A DNA stretch of 37,491 nt, taken from positions 1 through 37,491 of the forward strand of contig JAIYCR010000093.1 of NCBI GenBank assembly GCA_027487905.1, written 5' to 3'. Each line of letters starts with the position of its first letter. The stretch's first letter is position 1. The notes beneath the pieces are model-generated. The model had not been told where the DNA came from, did not search any database, and saw nothing but the letters and a program-made list of their open reading frames with translations. Below are positions 14,863-24,123 of the stretch, piece after piece. Both the position numbers and the translations under genes were made by a program. The stretch is from Rubrivivax sp. (lineage in GTDB: Bacteria; Pseudomonadota; Gammaproteobacteria; Burkholderiales; Burkholderiaceae_C).

Positions 14863-17315
14863 TGGCCGGCCTGCACCGCCATCACCGCGCGCAGGATGGC
14901 CTCGGGCGTGGCGGGGGCCGCCAGCGGCGGGTCCACGCGATGGCCCCCTGCGGCCGAGACCGCGTCGCGCAGCGCGAAGAAGACGGAGAAGGGCAGCAGC
15001 AGCGGGGGCTCGCCCACGGCCTTGCTGCGGTGGATGCTGTCCTGCTCGTTGGCCCGGTCGAACAGGGCCACCCGAAGGTCGGCCGGGCAGTCGTTGGCGG
15101 TGGGGATCTTGTAGGTGCTCGGCGCGTGGGTCAGCAGCTTGCCGCTCTGCGGGTGCCACACCAGTTCCTCCATCGTCAGCCAGCCCATGCCCTGGATGAA
15201 GGCCCCCTCGATCTGGCCGATGTCCAGCGCCGGGTTGAGCGAGCGGCCCACGTCGTGCAGCAGGTCGGCGCGCAGCAGCCGCCACTCGCCGCTCAGCGTG
15301 TCCACCACCACCTCGCTGACCGCCGCGCCGTAGGCGAAGTAGTAGAAGGGGTTGCCCTGCATCGTGTCGCGGTTCCAGCTCAGGCCCGGCGTGGCATAGA
15401 AGCCATCGCTCCACAGCTGGACGCGCGCCAGATAGGCCGACTGCACCAGCTCGGCAAAGGACAGGTCCAGGTGGACGCCGCCGGCGGGCGCCAGGCGCAC
15501 CCGCCCGGCTTCGAAGCGCAGCGTCGGGGCCAGCGCAGCGCTCAGGCCGTGGCGTTCGGCCGCATGCGCGGCCAGCCGCAACCGCACCTGGCGGGCGGCA
15601 TCCTGGGCCGCACGCCCGTTCAGGTCGGTGCCGGTGGAGGCGGCCGTGGCCGAGGTGTTGGCCACCTTCTCGGTGTCGGTGGCACTGACGCGCACCGCGT
15701 CCAGTGCAATGCCCAGTTCCTGCGCCACCACCTGGGCGATCTTGGTGTTCAGGCCCTGGCCCATCTCGGTGCCACCGTGGTTCACCAGCACGCTGCCGTC
15801 GGTGTACACATGCACCAGCGCGCCGGCCTGGTTGAAGTGGCGCACGTTGAAGGAGATGCCGAACTTCACCGGGGTCAGCGCCAGTCCCTTCTTGAGCACC
15901 GGGCTTCCCGCGTTGAAGGCGGCCACGGCAAGGCGTCGGGCGTCGTAGTCGCTCGACAGCACCAGCGTGTCCACCAGCGGGCGGATGATGTTGTCGCCCA
16001 CCAGCTGGGTGTAGGGCGTCGTGCGTCCGGCGCCGTTGTCAGGCGTCAGTGGCCCGGCCTCCCCGCCGTAGAAGTTGGCCCGGCGCACGTCCAGCGGGTC
16101 GCGGCCCAGGCGCCGGGCGACCGAGTCGAGGATGTGCTCGACGAGGATGGCGCCCTGGGGGCCGCCGAAGCCGCGGAAGGCGGTGTTGCTCTGCGTGTTG
16201 GTGCGCGCGCAGTAGCCGTGCAGCGACACCTCGGGCAGCCAGTAGGCGTTGTCGAAGTGGCACAGCGCGCGGGTCATCACCGGTGCCGACAGGTCGGCCG
16301 ACGCGCCGGCGCGCGACACCATCGTCACCTCGGCGGCCAGCAGGCGTCCTTCGTCGTCGTGGCCCACCTCGAAGCGGTAGTCGAAGCAGTGCCGCCGTCC
16401 GGTGATGAGGAAGTCGTCGTCGCGGTCCACGCGCAGCTTGACCGGCCGGCCCATGCGCTGGGCCGCCAGGCTGGCCACCAGAGCGAACACCGCCGACTGG
16501 CTTTCCTTGCCACCGAAGCCGCCGCCCATCCGGCGGCACTGCACCTGGACCTGGTTGGCCTTCAGGCCCAGCGCGTGCGCCACCAGGTGCTGCATCTCGG
16601 TGGGGTGCTGGGTGCTGCACACCAGCCGCAGCGCGCCGTCGTCCTGCGGGTGCGCCACGCTGATCTGCCCTTCCAGATAGAACTGCTCCTGGCCGCCGAC
16701 CGACCACTGGCCCGTCAGGCGGTGCGGCGCGGCCTGCAGCGCTGCCCTCACCGCCGCCTCGCGGGCGGGCGGCGGGGCCTGGTCGCCGGCGGCCTGGCTG
16801 CGCGCCAGGTGCATCGGGGGCACCACGTAGTCGCCCGCGGCGTGGGCCTCGGCGGGGGTGAGCCGGGCCGGCAGGGTCTCGAACTCGATGGCCTCCCCAG
16901 CCCGGGCCGCGGCGCGGCGCGCGGCGTCGCGCGTCGTGGCCACCACCGCGAACACCGGCTGCCCCAGCCAGAGCAGCTCGCCGCCGACGCGGCCGGCCAG
17001 GATGGGCTCGTCCTGCAGGATGGGGCCGTAGGCGTTGTCGCCCGGCACCGCCTCGGCTGCGAACACCTCCACCACGCCCGGCAGCGAACGGATGCGGTCC
17101 AGGTGAAGCGCCGTGATGCGCCCGCGCGCCACGGGCGACAGCCCCAGGGCGGCGTGCAGCAGGCCGGCGGGCTCCGGCAGGTCGTCCGCGTAGGCGGCGC
17201 TGCCGGTGACGTGCAGCCGGGCCGATTCATGCGGCGCGGAACGACCGACCGGGCCGAGGGCTTCGTCCGGGACGACGGCCACTGCAGGGGTCAGGGCTTC
17301 GACGGGCTTGTTCAT
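14859..17315 (-). CDS. xdhB: Xanthine dehydrogenase, molybdopterin-binding subunit XdhB
   Basis: An 818-residue large subunit carrying the molybdenum cofactor, where xanthine is hydroxylated to urate. Visible signatures are GSAAYADDLPEP near the N-terminus, RRMGGGFGGKESQ, NTAFRGFGGPQG (with the substrate-orienting Arg), GGTEMGQGLNTK, SATAASTGTDLNGRA, and near the C-terminus KAVGEPPLLLPFS, whose Glu is the catalytic base in Rhodobacter XdhB. Length is close to the ~780 residues of that enzyme. The ATG at 17315 is 16 bases after the xdhA stop and is preferred over in-frame codons reaching back into xdhA. It works as a heterotetramer with XdhA in the cytosol. Confidence 0.95.
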   Translation of the reverse strand: MNKPVEALTPAVAVVPDEALGPVGRSAPHESARLHVTGSAAYADDLPEPAGLLHAALGLSPVARGRITALHLDRIRSLPGVVEVFAAEAVPGDNAYGPILQDEPILAGRVGGELLWLGQPVFAVVATTRDAARRAAARAGEAIEFETLPARLTPAEAHAAGDYVVPPMHLARSQAAGDQAPPPAREAAVRAALQAAPHRLTGQWSVGGQEQFYLEGQISVAHPQDDGALRLVCSTQHPTEMQHLVAHALGLKANQVQVQCRRMGGGFGGKESQSAVFALVASLAAQRMGRPVKLRVDRDDDFLITGRRHCFDYRFEVGHDDEGRLLAAEVTMVSRAGASADLSAPVMTRALCHFDNAYWLPEVSLHGYCARTNTQSNTAFRGFGGPQGAILVEHILDSVARRLGRDPLDVRRANFYGGEAGPLTPDNGAGRTTPYTQLVGDNIIRPLVDTLVLSSDYDARRLAVAAFNAGSPVLKKGLALTPVKFGISFNVRHFNQAGALVHVYTDGSVLVNHGGTEMGQGLNTKIAQVVAQELGIALDAVRVSATDTEKVANTSATAASTGTDLNGRAAQDAARQVRLRLAAHAAERHGLSAALAPTLRFEAGRVRLAPAGGVHLDLSFAELVQSAYLARVQLWSDGFYATPGLSWNRDTMQGNPFYYFAYGAAVSEVVVDTLSGEWRLLRADLLHDVGRSLNPALDIGQIEGAFIQGMGWLTMEELVWHPQSGKLLTHAPSTYKIPTANDCPADLRVALFDRANEQDSIHRSKAVGEPPLLLPFSVFFALRDAVSAAGGHRVDPPLAAPATPEAILRAVMAVQAGQ

Positions 17316-17331
17316 CGCTGGGCCTGCAGCT

Positions 17332-18960
17332 TCATCGGAGGGGAAACACCCGCAGCGCATCGGCGGGCAGTGGCGAGTGCGCCCGGGTGTGCAGCCACAG
17401 CCGCCGCAGCAGGTTGGCGGCCACGGTGCGGCGGTGGTCGGCGCTGGCGCGAAGGTCGCTCAGCGGGGTGAAGTCCGACTGCAGCGCGGCCTGGGCGTCG
17501 CGCAGCGTGCCCTCGTCCCACGGCCGACCAAGCACGGCGGCCTCGGCGCCGCGGGCCCGTGCCACGGTGGCGGCCATGCCGCCGAAGGCGAAGCGGGCGA
17601 GCGTCACGCGGCCGTCCGCACCGACACCCAGGCTCAGGGCGGCGCACACCGCCGAGATGTCGCAGTCGAAACGCTTGCTGATCTTGTCCACCTGCAGGCG
17701 TGCAGCCGGCGGGTTGGGCCCGTCTGGATGGGGCAGCGGCACGAGGATGGTCTGCAGGAACTCCCCGGCGCCGAGCCGGTTCTTCATGTAGCCGGTGTAG
17801 AAGTCGTCCAGCGGCACGGTCCTCAGCGCGCTGCCGTGCCGCAGTTCGACCCACGCCCCCAGCGCCATCAGCACCGGGGCGCTGTCGCCGATGGGCGAGC
17901 CGTTGGCGACGTTGCCGCCCATGGTGCCGGCCTCGCGGATGGGGGGCGAGGCGAAGCGCAGCCAGACCTCCTGCAGCGAAGGCCAGCGGCGCTCGAGTGC
18001 CTGCCAGGCGTCCTCCAGCGAGGCGCCGGCGCCGATGGCCAGCCAGCCGCCCGGCGCGTTCGCGTCGCCGCAGCGCTCGGTAATCTGCCGCAGTTCGCCC
18101 ACATCGCCCAGGTGGATCACGTCGCCCAGGTCGCGGAACTGCTTGGTCACCCACAGCCCGATGTCGGTGCTGCCGGCCAGCAGCGTGGCCTGCGGATGGG
18201 CCGCGCGCAGCGTGGCCAGGTCGTCCAGTGTCCGGGGCGCCCAGTAGCGGGTGGTGCGGGCCCGGCCGTCGGCCTGCGGGTGCTGGGGGTCGGGCACGGC
18301 CAGCTGCACGCCGCGCGAGCCCTTCTCGGCGGTCTGCAGCGCGCGCAGCGCCTGAACCACGGCCGCGCGGTCCAATGGCTGCGGCGGGGGCCGGAACATC
18401 GCGTCGCAGGCCTCGAGGATGGGGCGATAGCCGGTGCAGCGGCACAGGTTGCCCGACAGCGCATCGGCGGCCTCCTGCCGAGAAGGTGTGCGCCCCGCAG
18501 CCAGGCCCCGTTCATAGAGGGACCACATCGACATCACGAAGCCGGGGGTGCAGAAGCCGCACTGCGAGCCGTGGCACTCGACCAGCGACTGCTGCACCGG
18601 GTGCAGCGGCCCGCCCCGGGGGGCCGCCAGCGACTCGACGGTGAACAGGGCGCGGCCGTGCAGCGTGGGCAGGAACTGCATGCAGGCGTTGGCGCTGCGC
18701 AGTCGAAGGCCGGCGCCTTCGGTGCCGTCGTCGAGTTCGCCGATGACCACCGTGCAGGCGCCGCAGTCGCCTTCGTTGCAGCCCTCCTTGGTGCCGGTGC
18801 AGCGGGCGTCCTCGCGCAGCCAGTCCAGCACGCTGCGGGTGGGCAGCGCACCCTCCACCTGGACCGTGCGGCCCCGGTGCCAGAAGCGGATGGGCGTGGC
18901 GGGCAGGTCGCCGGGCGCCGGGTTCACGGATGCGGGCAGGTCAGCGGTCATCGTCTGCAT
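17332..18960 (-). CDS. xdhA: Xanthine dehydrogenase, Fe-S/FAD subunit XdhA
   Basis: A 542-residue small subunit passing electrons from the molybdenum site to NAD+. The plant-type [2Fe-2S] domain has CTGTKEGCNEGDCGACTVV (Cys61, 66 and 69). The second cluster domain has CHGSQCGFCTPGFVMSM and LCRCTGYRPI. The FAD domain has TLLAGSTDIGLWVTKQ and GGNVANGSPIGDSAPVL, followed by the CO-dehydrogenase flavoprotein C-terminal domain. The start is uncertain: ATG 18960 gives a normal N-terminus, ATG 18951 is three codons in, and ATG 19023 has a better ribosome binding site (GGGTGAGG) but adds 21 atypical residues. It is divergent from the LysR gene across ~120 bp, the usual arrangement for control by that regulator. 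Confidence 0.94.
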   Translation of the reverse strand: MQTMTADLPASVNPAPGDLPATPIRFWHRGRTVQVEGALPTRSVLDWLREDARCTGTKEGCNEGDCGACTVVIGELDDGTEGAGLRLRSANACMQFLPTLHGRALFTVESLAAPRGGPLHPVQQSLVECHGSQCGFCTPGFVMSMWSLYERGLAAGRTPSRQEAADALSGNLCRCTGYRPILEACDAMFRPPPQPLDRAAVVQALRALQTAEKGSRGVQLAVPDPQHPQADGRARTTRYWAPRTLDDLATLRAAHPQATLLAGSTDIGLWVTKQFRDLGDVIHLGDVGELRQITERCGDANAPGGWLAIGAGASLEDAWQALERRWPSLQEVWLRFASPPIREAGTMGGNVANGSPIGDSAPVLMALGAWVELRHGSALRTVPLDDFYTGYMKNRLGAGEFLQTILVPLPHPDGPNPPAARLQVDKISKRFDCDISAVCAALSLGVGADGRVTLARFAFGGMAATVARARGAEAAVLGRPWDEGTLRDAQAALQSDFTPLSDLRASADHRRTVAANLLRRLWLHTRAHSPLPADALRVFPLR

Positions 18961-19047
18961 GGCGGAAGGGCGGGCGTCGGTGGATGGAGGGCGGCCCTGG
19001 GTGGATCGCGACACCCCGGACATTACCCTCACCCCCTGCAAGCCACA

Positions 19048-19060
19048 TGCCGCCAGGCGA
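19048..19060 (+). promoter_or_regulatory. Possible LysR-type T-N11-A site in the xdhA/lysR divergent region
   Basis: T19048-N11-A19060 spans a small imperfect dyad (GCC-GCCA-GGC), and an overlapping GCCA-N6-TGGC lies at 19052-19065. It is about 24-36 bases before the LysR-gene ATG, in the only intergenic space between the divergent genes. T-N11-A motifs are common by chance, so confidence is low. Confidence 0.25.
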
Positions 19061-19083
19061 ATGGCCGATATGCTCGTGGTCGT

Positions 19084-20049
19084 ATGAACTCGGTGCCGCC
19101 CTTCGATCACATTGAGCTCCACCTCATCCGCGTGCTGCACACCGTGATCACCGAGCGCAGCGTTTCCCGGGCCGCCGCCCGCCTTCAGCGCAGCCAGCCG
19201 GCGGTGAGCGCGCAGTTGCGCCGCCTGCGTGCGCTCACCGGCGATGCGCTGCTGGTGCGGGCCGGCCAGGGGATGGTGCCCACCGACCGTGCGCTGGCGC
19301 TGGTGGAGCCGGCGGCCCGTCTGCTGGCCGAAGCCGGGCGCCTCTTCGACGCGGACCTGCGCGACCGGCCCTTCGAGCCTTCCACCGCCCAGGACCGGGT
19401 CCGTGTGGCGGCCAGCGACTACCTCGACCCCTTCTTCCTGCCCCACCTCGTGGCACGCCTGCGCGACCGGGCTCCGGGCCTGTGCATCGACCTGCTGCCG
19501 CTGAGCGGCGAGTTCGACCACCGGCGACGGCTGGCCACCGGCGAGGCCGACCTGGTCATCGGCAACTGGACGGAGCGCGGCGGCGAGCTGCACCGCGGCA
19601 TCCTGCTGCGCGACGAACCGGCCTGCCTGCTCGCGCGGGGCCATCCCGCCGTCCGCGCCCACGATGCCGATCCATCGAGCTGGAACGTCGAGCGCTACGG
19701 GCAGCTGCAGCACGTGGCGCCCATGCCCCTGCAGCCAGGGTCGGCCGGCATCGTCGACGAAGGGCTGGGCCGCCAGGGCCTGCGCCGCCAGATCGCCGTG
19801 CGCGCCAGCCACTTCAGCCTCATTCCGCTGATGGTGGCCCGCAGCTTGCTCGTGCTCACCACCGGGCGGCTGTTCTGCCGCCGTTATGAAGCCGCCCTCC
19901 CGGTGCGCGTGCTGACCTGTCCCATGCCCTTGCCGCCGCTCACCTACTTCCAGCTCTGGCACGAACGCACCCACCGGGCGCCGCTGCACCGTTGGCTGCG
20001 GGGCGAGGTGAAGGCGGTGGCGGCCGAGCTCCAGGAGGCTGTGCGATGA
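19084..20049 (+). CDS. LysR-family regulator of the purine cluster
   Basis: A 321-residue LysR-type regulator. The N-terminal winged helix-turn-helix covers ~8-67 with the family-typical SVSRAAARLQRSQPAVSAQLRRLR. A periplasmic-binding-protein-like effector domain fills ~95-305. The first residues (HIELHLIRVLHTVITERS) resemble the NodD/PcpR branch of the family. It is divergent from xdhA and its stop overlaps the guaD start as ATGA, so it probably controls both and co-varies with guaD. The inducer could be a purine such as xanthine, guanine or urate, but this is inferred only from position. No signal or membrane segment is present. Confidence 0.92.
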   Translation: MNSVPPFDHIELHLIRVLHTVITERSVSRAAARLQRSQPAVSAQLRRLRALTGDALLVRAGQGMVPTDRALALVEPAARLLAEAGRLFDADLRDRPFEPSTAQDRVRVAASDYLDPFFLPHLVARLRDRAPGLCIDLLPLSGEFDHRRRLATGEADLVIGNWTERGGELHRGILLRDEPACLLARGHPAVRAHDADPSSWNVERYGQLQHVAPMPLQPGSAGIVDEGLGRQGLRRQIAVRASHFSLIPLMVARSLLVLTTGRLFCRRYEAALPVRVLTCPMPLPPLTYFQLWHERTHRAPLHRWLRGEVKAVAAELQEAVR

Positions 20050-21392
20050 CGCTGCCGGGGTCCGACCGTCCGGGCGCGGCGTCCCGCGTGGCGCTGCGAG
20101 CCGACCTGCTCGACTTCACCGGCGACCCGGGCTTCGAGCTCGACCCGCCGGCGCTGCGCTTCCGCGCCGACCACTGGCTGTGGATGGACGCGGGCCGCAT
20201 CGTGGCCATCACCCCGGGCGACGAGCCGCCGCCCGAATCCTTCGACCGGCATGAACACCGCGGTCGCCTGGTGATGCCCGGCTTCGTCGACGCGCATGTC
20301 CACAGCCCGCAGCTCGATGTCATTGCCGCCTACGGGACCGAACTGCTCGACTGGCTGCAGACCCACACCTTCCCCGCCGAACTGCGACAGGCCGACCCGG
20401 CGGTCGCGCAGGCCACGGCCGAGCGTTTCGTCGGCGCGCTGCTGGCCCATGGCACCACGGCGGCGGCCGTCTTCCCCACCGTCCACAAGGCGTCTGCCGA
20501 TGCGCTGTTCGAAGCGGCCGAGCGGCGCGGCATGCGGCTCATCGCCGGCAAGGTGCTGATGGACCGCCATGCGCCGCCTGGCCTGACCGATACGCTGGAG
20601 TCCGCCGAGCGTGATACCCGCGCGCTGCTCGAGCGCTGGCATGGCCGGGGCCGGGCGGCCTATGCGCACACGGTGCGCTTCGCGCCCACCAGCACGCCTG
20701 CACAACTGGCCCTGGCCTCGCGCCTGATGCAGGCCTCGCCCGGCAGCTACCTGCAGACGCATGTGGCGGAGAACCGGGCCGAGGTCGACTGGGTGCGCGA
20801 GCTCTTCCCCGCCTCGCGCAGCTACCTGTCCGTCTACGAGGACCACGGGCTGCTGGGCGAGCGGTCCATCCTGGCGCACGGCATCTGGTTCGACGACGAG
20901 GACCGCGCGCTGCTCGCCCGGCGCCGCGCCGTGGTGGCCCACTGCCCCACGAGCAACCTCTTCCTGGGCAGCGGCCTGATGGACTGGCGCGCCCTGGCCG
21001 ACGGCGGCGTCGCCGTGGCGATGGCCAGCGATGTGGGCGGCGGCACCAGCCTGTCGATGCTGCGCACGATGGCGGCGGCCTACCAGGTGCAGGCGATGCA
21101 GGGCGTCCGGCTGCCCGCCTGGGCGGCGCTGCATGCGGCCACGGCCGGCGCGGCGCGCGCCTTGGGCCTGGACGACGAGATCGGGCGCCTGGAGCCTGGC
21201 CTCTTCGCCGACCTGTGCGTGTGGGACTGGGCAGTAGGCCCTGTGGCCTCCCACCGCGACGACCTGCTGCGCGCCTCGGCCCGTCCATTGCACGACCGCG
21301 TCTTCGCCTTCATCACGCTGGGCGATGACCGCAACCTCGTGGAAACCTGGGTCGCGGGGCGGCGTTTCGCCGTGTCGAATGCGCCAGCCTGA
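20046..21392 (+). CDS. guaD: Guanine deaminase
   Basis: A 448-residue zinc amidohydrolase converting guanine to xanthine and ammonia in the cytosol. Motifs are PGFVDAHVHSPQ (HxH metal pair), LQTHVAENRAEVDWV, SILAHGIWFDDED, AHCPTSNLFLGSG and MASDVGGGTSLSM, all characteristic of GuaD and of the expected ~440-residue length. The ATG at 20046 lies in an ATGA overlap with the LysR gene and has AGGAGG seven bases before it. Its product xanthine is the substrate of the divergently encoded XdhAB, so the two operons form one pathway. It differs from the 8-oxoguanine-deaminase-like paralogue at 7134-8675, which belongs to another amidohydrolase branch. Confidence 0.94.
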   Translation: MTLPGSDRPGAASRVALRADLLDFTGDPGFELDPPALRFRADHWLWMDAGRIVAITPGDEPPPESFDRHEHRGRLVMPGFVDAHVHSPQLDVIAAYGTELLDWLQTHTFPAELRQADPAVAQATAERFVGALLAHGTTAAAVFPTVHKASADALFEAAERRGMRLIAGKVLMDRHAPPGLTDTLESAERDTRALLERWHGRGRAAYAHTVRFAPTSTPAQLALASRLMQASPGSYLQTHVAENRAEVDWVRELFPASRSYLSVYEDHGLLGERSILAHGIWFDDEDRALLARRRAVVAHCPTSNLFLGSGLMDWRALADGGVAVAMASDVGGGTSLSMLRTMAAAYQVQAMQGVRLPAWAALHAATAGAARALGLDDEIGRLEPGLFADLCVWDWAVGPVASHRDDLLRASARPLHDRVFAFITLGDDRNLVETWVAGRRFAVSNAPA

Positions 21393-21415
21393 CACCTGCG
21401 GGGCCTTCGTATCAT
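21389..21415 (+). promoter_or_regulatory. Possible sigma-70-type promoter before the nucleoside ABC operon
   Basis: CTGACA (21389-21394) and TATCAT (21410-21415) each match 5 of 6 consensus bases but are only 15 bases apart, and the -35 overlaps the guaD stop. It lies about 115 bases before the ABC ATPase gene. It could give the importer its own transcript, or be chance. Confidence 0.3.
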
Positions 21416-21530
21416 TCGGCCCGCCGGCGCGGTCCGCACCCCGCTGACCCCGCCGCGCAGCCGATCCGCGTCGCCTTCTTCCACAACCCCAGCGGCTGAA
21501 CCGGCCGCCTGCACCGGCCCCACCCCCACC

Positions 21531-23042
21531 ATGCTCAGGCTGGAACTGCGCGGCATCACCAAGCAATACCCCGCGGTGCGGGCCAACGACGGCGTGGACC
21601 TGCAGGTCCGCCCCGGCGAGATCCATGCGGTGCTGGGCGAGAACGGCGCGGGCAAGAGCACGCTGATGAAGATCATCTACGGCGCGGTCCGGCCCGATGC
21701 CGGCGACATCCTCTGGGATGGCCGTCCGGTCCAGGTGAAGAGCCCCGCCGCCGCCCGCGCCCTGGGCATCAGCATGGTGTTCCAGCATTTCAGCCTGTTC
21801 GACACGCTCACCGTGGCCGAGAACGTCTGGCTGGGCCTGGATCGGGGCAGCAGCCTGGCCGACGTTTCGGCGCGGGTGGCGGAGGTCTCGTCGGCCTACG
21901 GGCTCGAGGTGGAGCCCGCGCGACCGGTGCACACCCTGTCGGTGGGCGAGCGCCAGCGGGTGGAGATCGTCCGCGCGCTGCTCACCGATCCGCGGCTGCT
22001 CATCCTGGATGAGCCCACCTCGGTGCTGACGCCGCAGGCGGTGGGCAAGCTCTTCGTCACCCTGCGCCGCCTGGCCGAGCAGGGCTGCTCCATCCTCTAC
22101 ATCAGCCACAAGCTCGACGAGATCCGAAGCCTGTGCCACCAGTGCACGGTGCTGCGCGGCGGACGGGTCACCGGTGTGGTGGACCCCACCCAGGAAAGCA
22201 ACGCCAGCCTGTCGCGCCTGATGATCGGCGCCGAACCCCCCACGCTGGTGCACCGGCCCCGTCGCGAGGGGCCGGTGGCGCTGCAGGTGCAGTCGCTGTC
22301 GCTGGCGCAGCAGGACCCTTTCGGCATGACGCTGCGCGAGGTGTCGCTCACGCTGCGCGGAGGCGAACTGCTGGGCATCGCCGGCGTGTCGGGCAACGGC
22401 CAGCAGGAGCTGATGGCCGCCCTTTCCGGGGAAGACCTTCGCGCCGCGCCCGGCAGCGTGCGGCTCTTCGGCGAGGACATCGCGGCGCTGGCGCCCGATG
22501 CCCGGCGCCGGATGGGCCTTCACTTCGTGCCCGAGGAGCGGCTGGGCCGGGGGGCGGTGCCACCGATGTCGCTGGCGTCGAACACCTTGCTGACCCGCAC
22601 GGAGTCGGTGCGGCGCGGCACCATCCGCACCGCCCAGGTGCGCGGGCTGGCCGAGCGCCTGATCAGCCGCTTCCAGGTGAAGGCCGGCGGCCCGGGCGCT
22701 GCGGCGCGCAGCCTCTCCGGCGGCAACCTGCAGAAGTTCCTGGTGGGCCGCGAGATCGACGCGCAGCCGCGGGTGCTGATCGTCTCGCAGCCGACCTGGG
22801 GCGTGGATGTGGGCGCTGCCGCGCTGATCCGCGCCGAGCTGCTGGCGCTGCGCGACCAGGGCGGCGCGGTGCTGGTGGTCAGCGAGGAGCTGGACGAGCT
22901 CTTCGAGCTGTGTGACCGGCTGGTGGTCATCGCCCAGGGCCGTCTGTCTCCGTCGATTGCCACCTCCGAGGCCACGGTGGAGCAGATCGGCGAATGGATG
23001 TCCGGGCTGTGGAGCGAGGAGGGGCGCCATGCTGCGGCTTGA
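21531..23042 (+). CDS. Nucleoside/purine ABC importer ATPase (two ABC domains)
   Basis: A 503-residue cytosolic ATPase with two fused ABC domains, the architecture of BMP-type nucleoside importers (NupA/YufO-like) and sugar importers such as RbsA. Domain 1 is complete: Walker A GENGAGKST, signature LSVGERQR, Walker B LLILDEPTSVLTP, switch ISHKLDEI. Domain 2 keeps the signature LSGGNLQKF, but its Walker A reads GVSGNGQQE (no Lys), Walker B reads VLIVSQPTWGVDVG (Ser419-Gln420 replacing Asp-Glu) and the switch His is lost. Only one ATP site should therefore hydrolyse, as is usual in this group; the SQPTWGVDVG text is itself a hallmark. The gene overlaps the first permease by 14 bp. Guanine deaminase upstream points to purine nucleosides or bases as cargo. 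Confidence 0.92.
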   Translation: MLRLELRGITKQYPAVRANDGVDLQVRPGEIHAVLGENGAGKSTLMKIIYGAVRPDAGDILWDGRPVQVKSPAAARALGISMVFQHFSLFDTLTVAENVWLGLDRGSSLADVSARVAEVSSAYGLEVEPARPVHTLSVGERQRVEIVRALLTDPRLLILDEPTSVLTPQAVGKLFVTLRRLAEQGCSILYISHKLDEIRSLCHQCTVLRGGRVTGVVDPTQESNASLSRLMIGAEPPTLVHRPRREGPVALQVQSLSLAQQDPFGMTLREVSLTLRGGELLGIAGVSGNGQQELMAALSGEDLRAAPGSVRLFGEDIAALAPDARRRMGLHFVPEERLGRGAVPPMSLASNTLLTRTESVRRGTIRTAQVRGLAERLISRFQVKAGGPGAAARSLSGGNLQKFLVGREIDAQPRVLIVSQPTWGVDVGAAALIRAELLALRDQGGAVLVVSEELDELFELCDRLVVIAQGRLSPSIATSEATVEQIGEWMSGLWSEEGRHAAA

Positions 23043-24123
23043 GCCCCGTGCCCTTCCGTCCTCGGCCATGGCCGTCGCCTCGCCGCTGCTGGCGCTGGCC
23101 CTCACCGCCTTGCTGGCCGCTGCGATGTTCGCCGCGCTCGGCAAGGACCCTCTGCGCGGCCTGGAGGTCTTCTTCATCGAGCCGCTGAACGGCCGGCGAC
23201 AGATCACCGAGGTGCTGCTCAAGGCCACGCCGCTCATCGTCATCGCCCTGGGCCTGGCGGTGTGCTACAGGGCCAACGTATGGAACATCGGCGCCGAAGG
23301 CCAGTTCCTGCTCGGTGCGGTGGCCGGCGGCGGCGTCGCGCTGTGGCTGACCACGGCCGGCGTGGTGCTGCCCAAGGCGGTCTCGGTGCCCCTGGTGCTC
23401 ACAGGCGGCGTGCTGGGCGGCATGGCCTGGGCGGCGATCACCGCCGGCCTGCGCGACCGCTTCAATGCCAACGAGATCCTCGTCAGCCTGATGCTCGTCT
23501 ACGTGGCCCAGCAGCTGGTGAACTGGCTGGTGTTCGGCCCCTGGAAGGATCCGCAGGGCTTCAACTTCCCCCAGACCCGCAGCTTCCACGCCTCGACCTG
23601 GATGCCGCTGCTGCTCGAGCGTTCGCGCCTGCACATCGGCTTCCTGATCGCGTTGGCGGCGGTCGCCGCGTTCTGGTTCTTCCTCTTCCGTTCCTTCAAG
23701 GGCTATCAGCTCACCGTGGGCGGGCTGGCCCCTGCGGCGGCCCGCTACGCCGGCTTCTCGTCGCGCCGTGCGCTGTGGACGGCGCTGCTGATCTCCGGCG
23801 GCATGGCGGGGCTGGCCGGGGCGATGGAGGCCGCAGGGCCGCTGCGGCAGCTCACGCCCCATGTGTCCACCGGCTTGGGCTTCACCGCCATCATCGTGGT
23901 CTTCGTCGGCCGGCTGCACCCGGTGGGCATCGTGCTGGCCGGCCTGCTGCTGTCCACCATGCTGATCGGCGGCGAGCTGGGCCAGAGCCGCCTGGGCCTG
24001 CCCAATGCGCTCACCGGCGTCTTCCAGGGCCTGCTGCTGGTGCTGCTGCTGGCCTGCGACACGCTGATCACCCAGCGGGTCCGGTGGGTCGGGCTGCGCA
24101 CCGGAAGGACGACAGGGTCATGA
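23029..24123 (+). CDS. Nucleoside/purine ABC importer permease 1
   Basis: A 364-residue inner-membrane protein of the branched-chain-amino-acid/sugar permease superfamily (BPD_transp_2). About nine hydrophobic segments are visible, starting at ~14-36. The diagnostic YRANVWNIGAEGQFLLGA near residue 80 is characteristic of the BMP-linked nucleoside permeases. The ATG at 23029 has GAGGAGG upstream and overlaps the ATPase gene by 14 bp. The 3' end overlaps permease 2 by ATGA. It forms the heterodimeric translocation path with the next gene. Confidence 0.92.
   Translation: MLRLEPRALPSSAMAVASPLLALALTALLAAAMFAALGKDPLRGLEVFFIEPLNGRRQITEVLLKATPLIVIALGLAVCYRANVWNIGAEGQFLLGAVAGGGVALWLTTAGVVLPKAVSVPLVLTGGVLGGMAWAAITAGLRDRFNANEILVSLMLVYVAQQLVNWLVFGPWKDPQGFNFPQTRSFHASTWMPLLLERSRLHIGFLIALAAVAAFWFFLFRSFKGYQLTVGGLAPAAARYAGFSSRRALWTALLISGGMAGLAGAMEAAGPLRQLTPHVSTGLGFTAIIVVFVGRLHPVGIVLAGLLLSTMLIGGELGQSRLGLPNALTGVFQGLLLVLLLACDTLITQRVRWVGLRTGRTTGS

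Noticed and set aside
14451-17471. A ~1000-codon plus-strand frame over xdhC and xdhB
   Set aside because: Composition is that of an antisense GC-rich shadow, and XdhB and XdhC motifs are complete on the minus strand.
22770-22930. Degenerate second ATPase domain of the nucleoside importer as evidence of gene decay
   Set aside because: Loss of the Walker A Lys and the SQPTWGVDVG Walker B are normal for this family, so the gene is intact.
19944-23243. A 1099-codon minus-strand frame over guaD and the ABC ATPase
   Set aside because: It is a shadow of strongly recognisable genes; no start with a ribosome binding site and no family resemblance.
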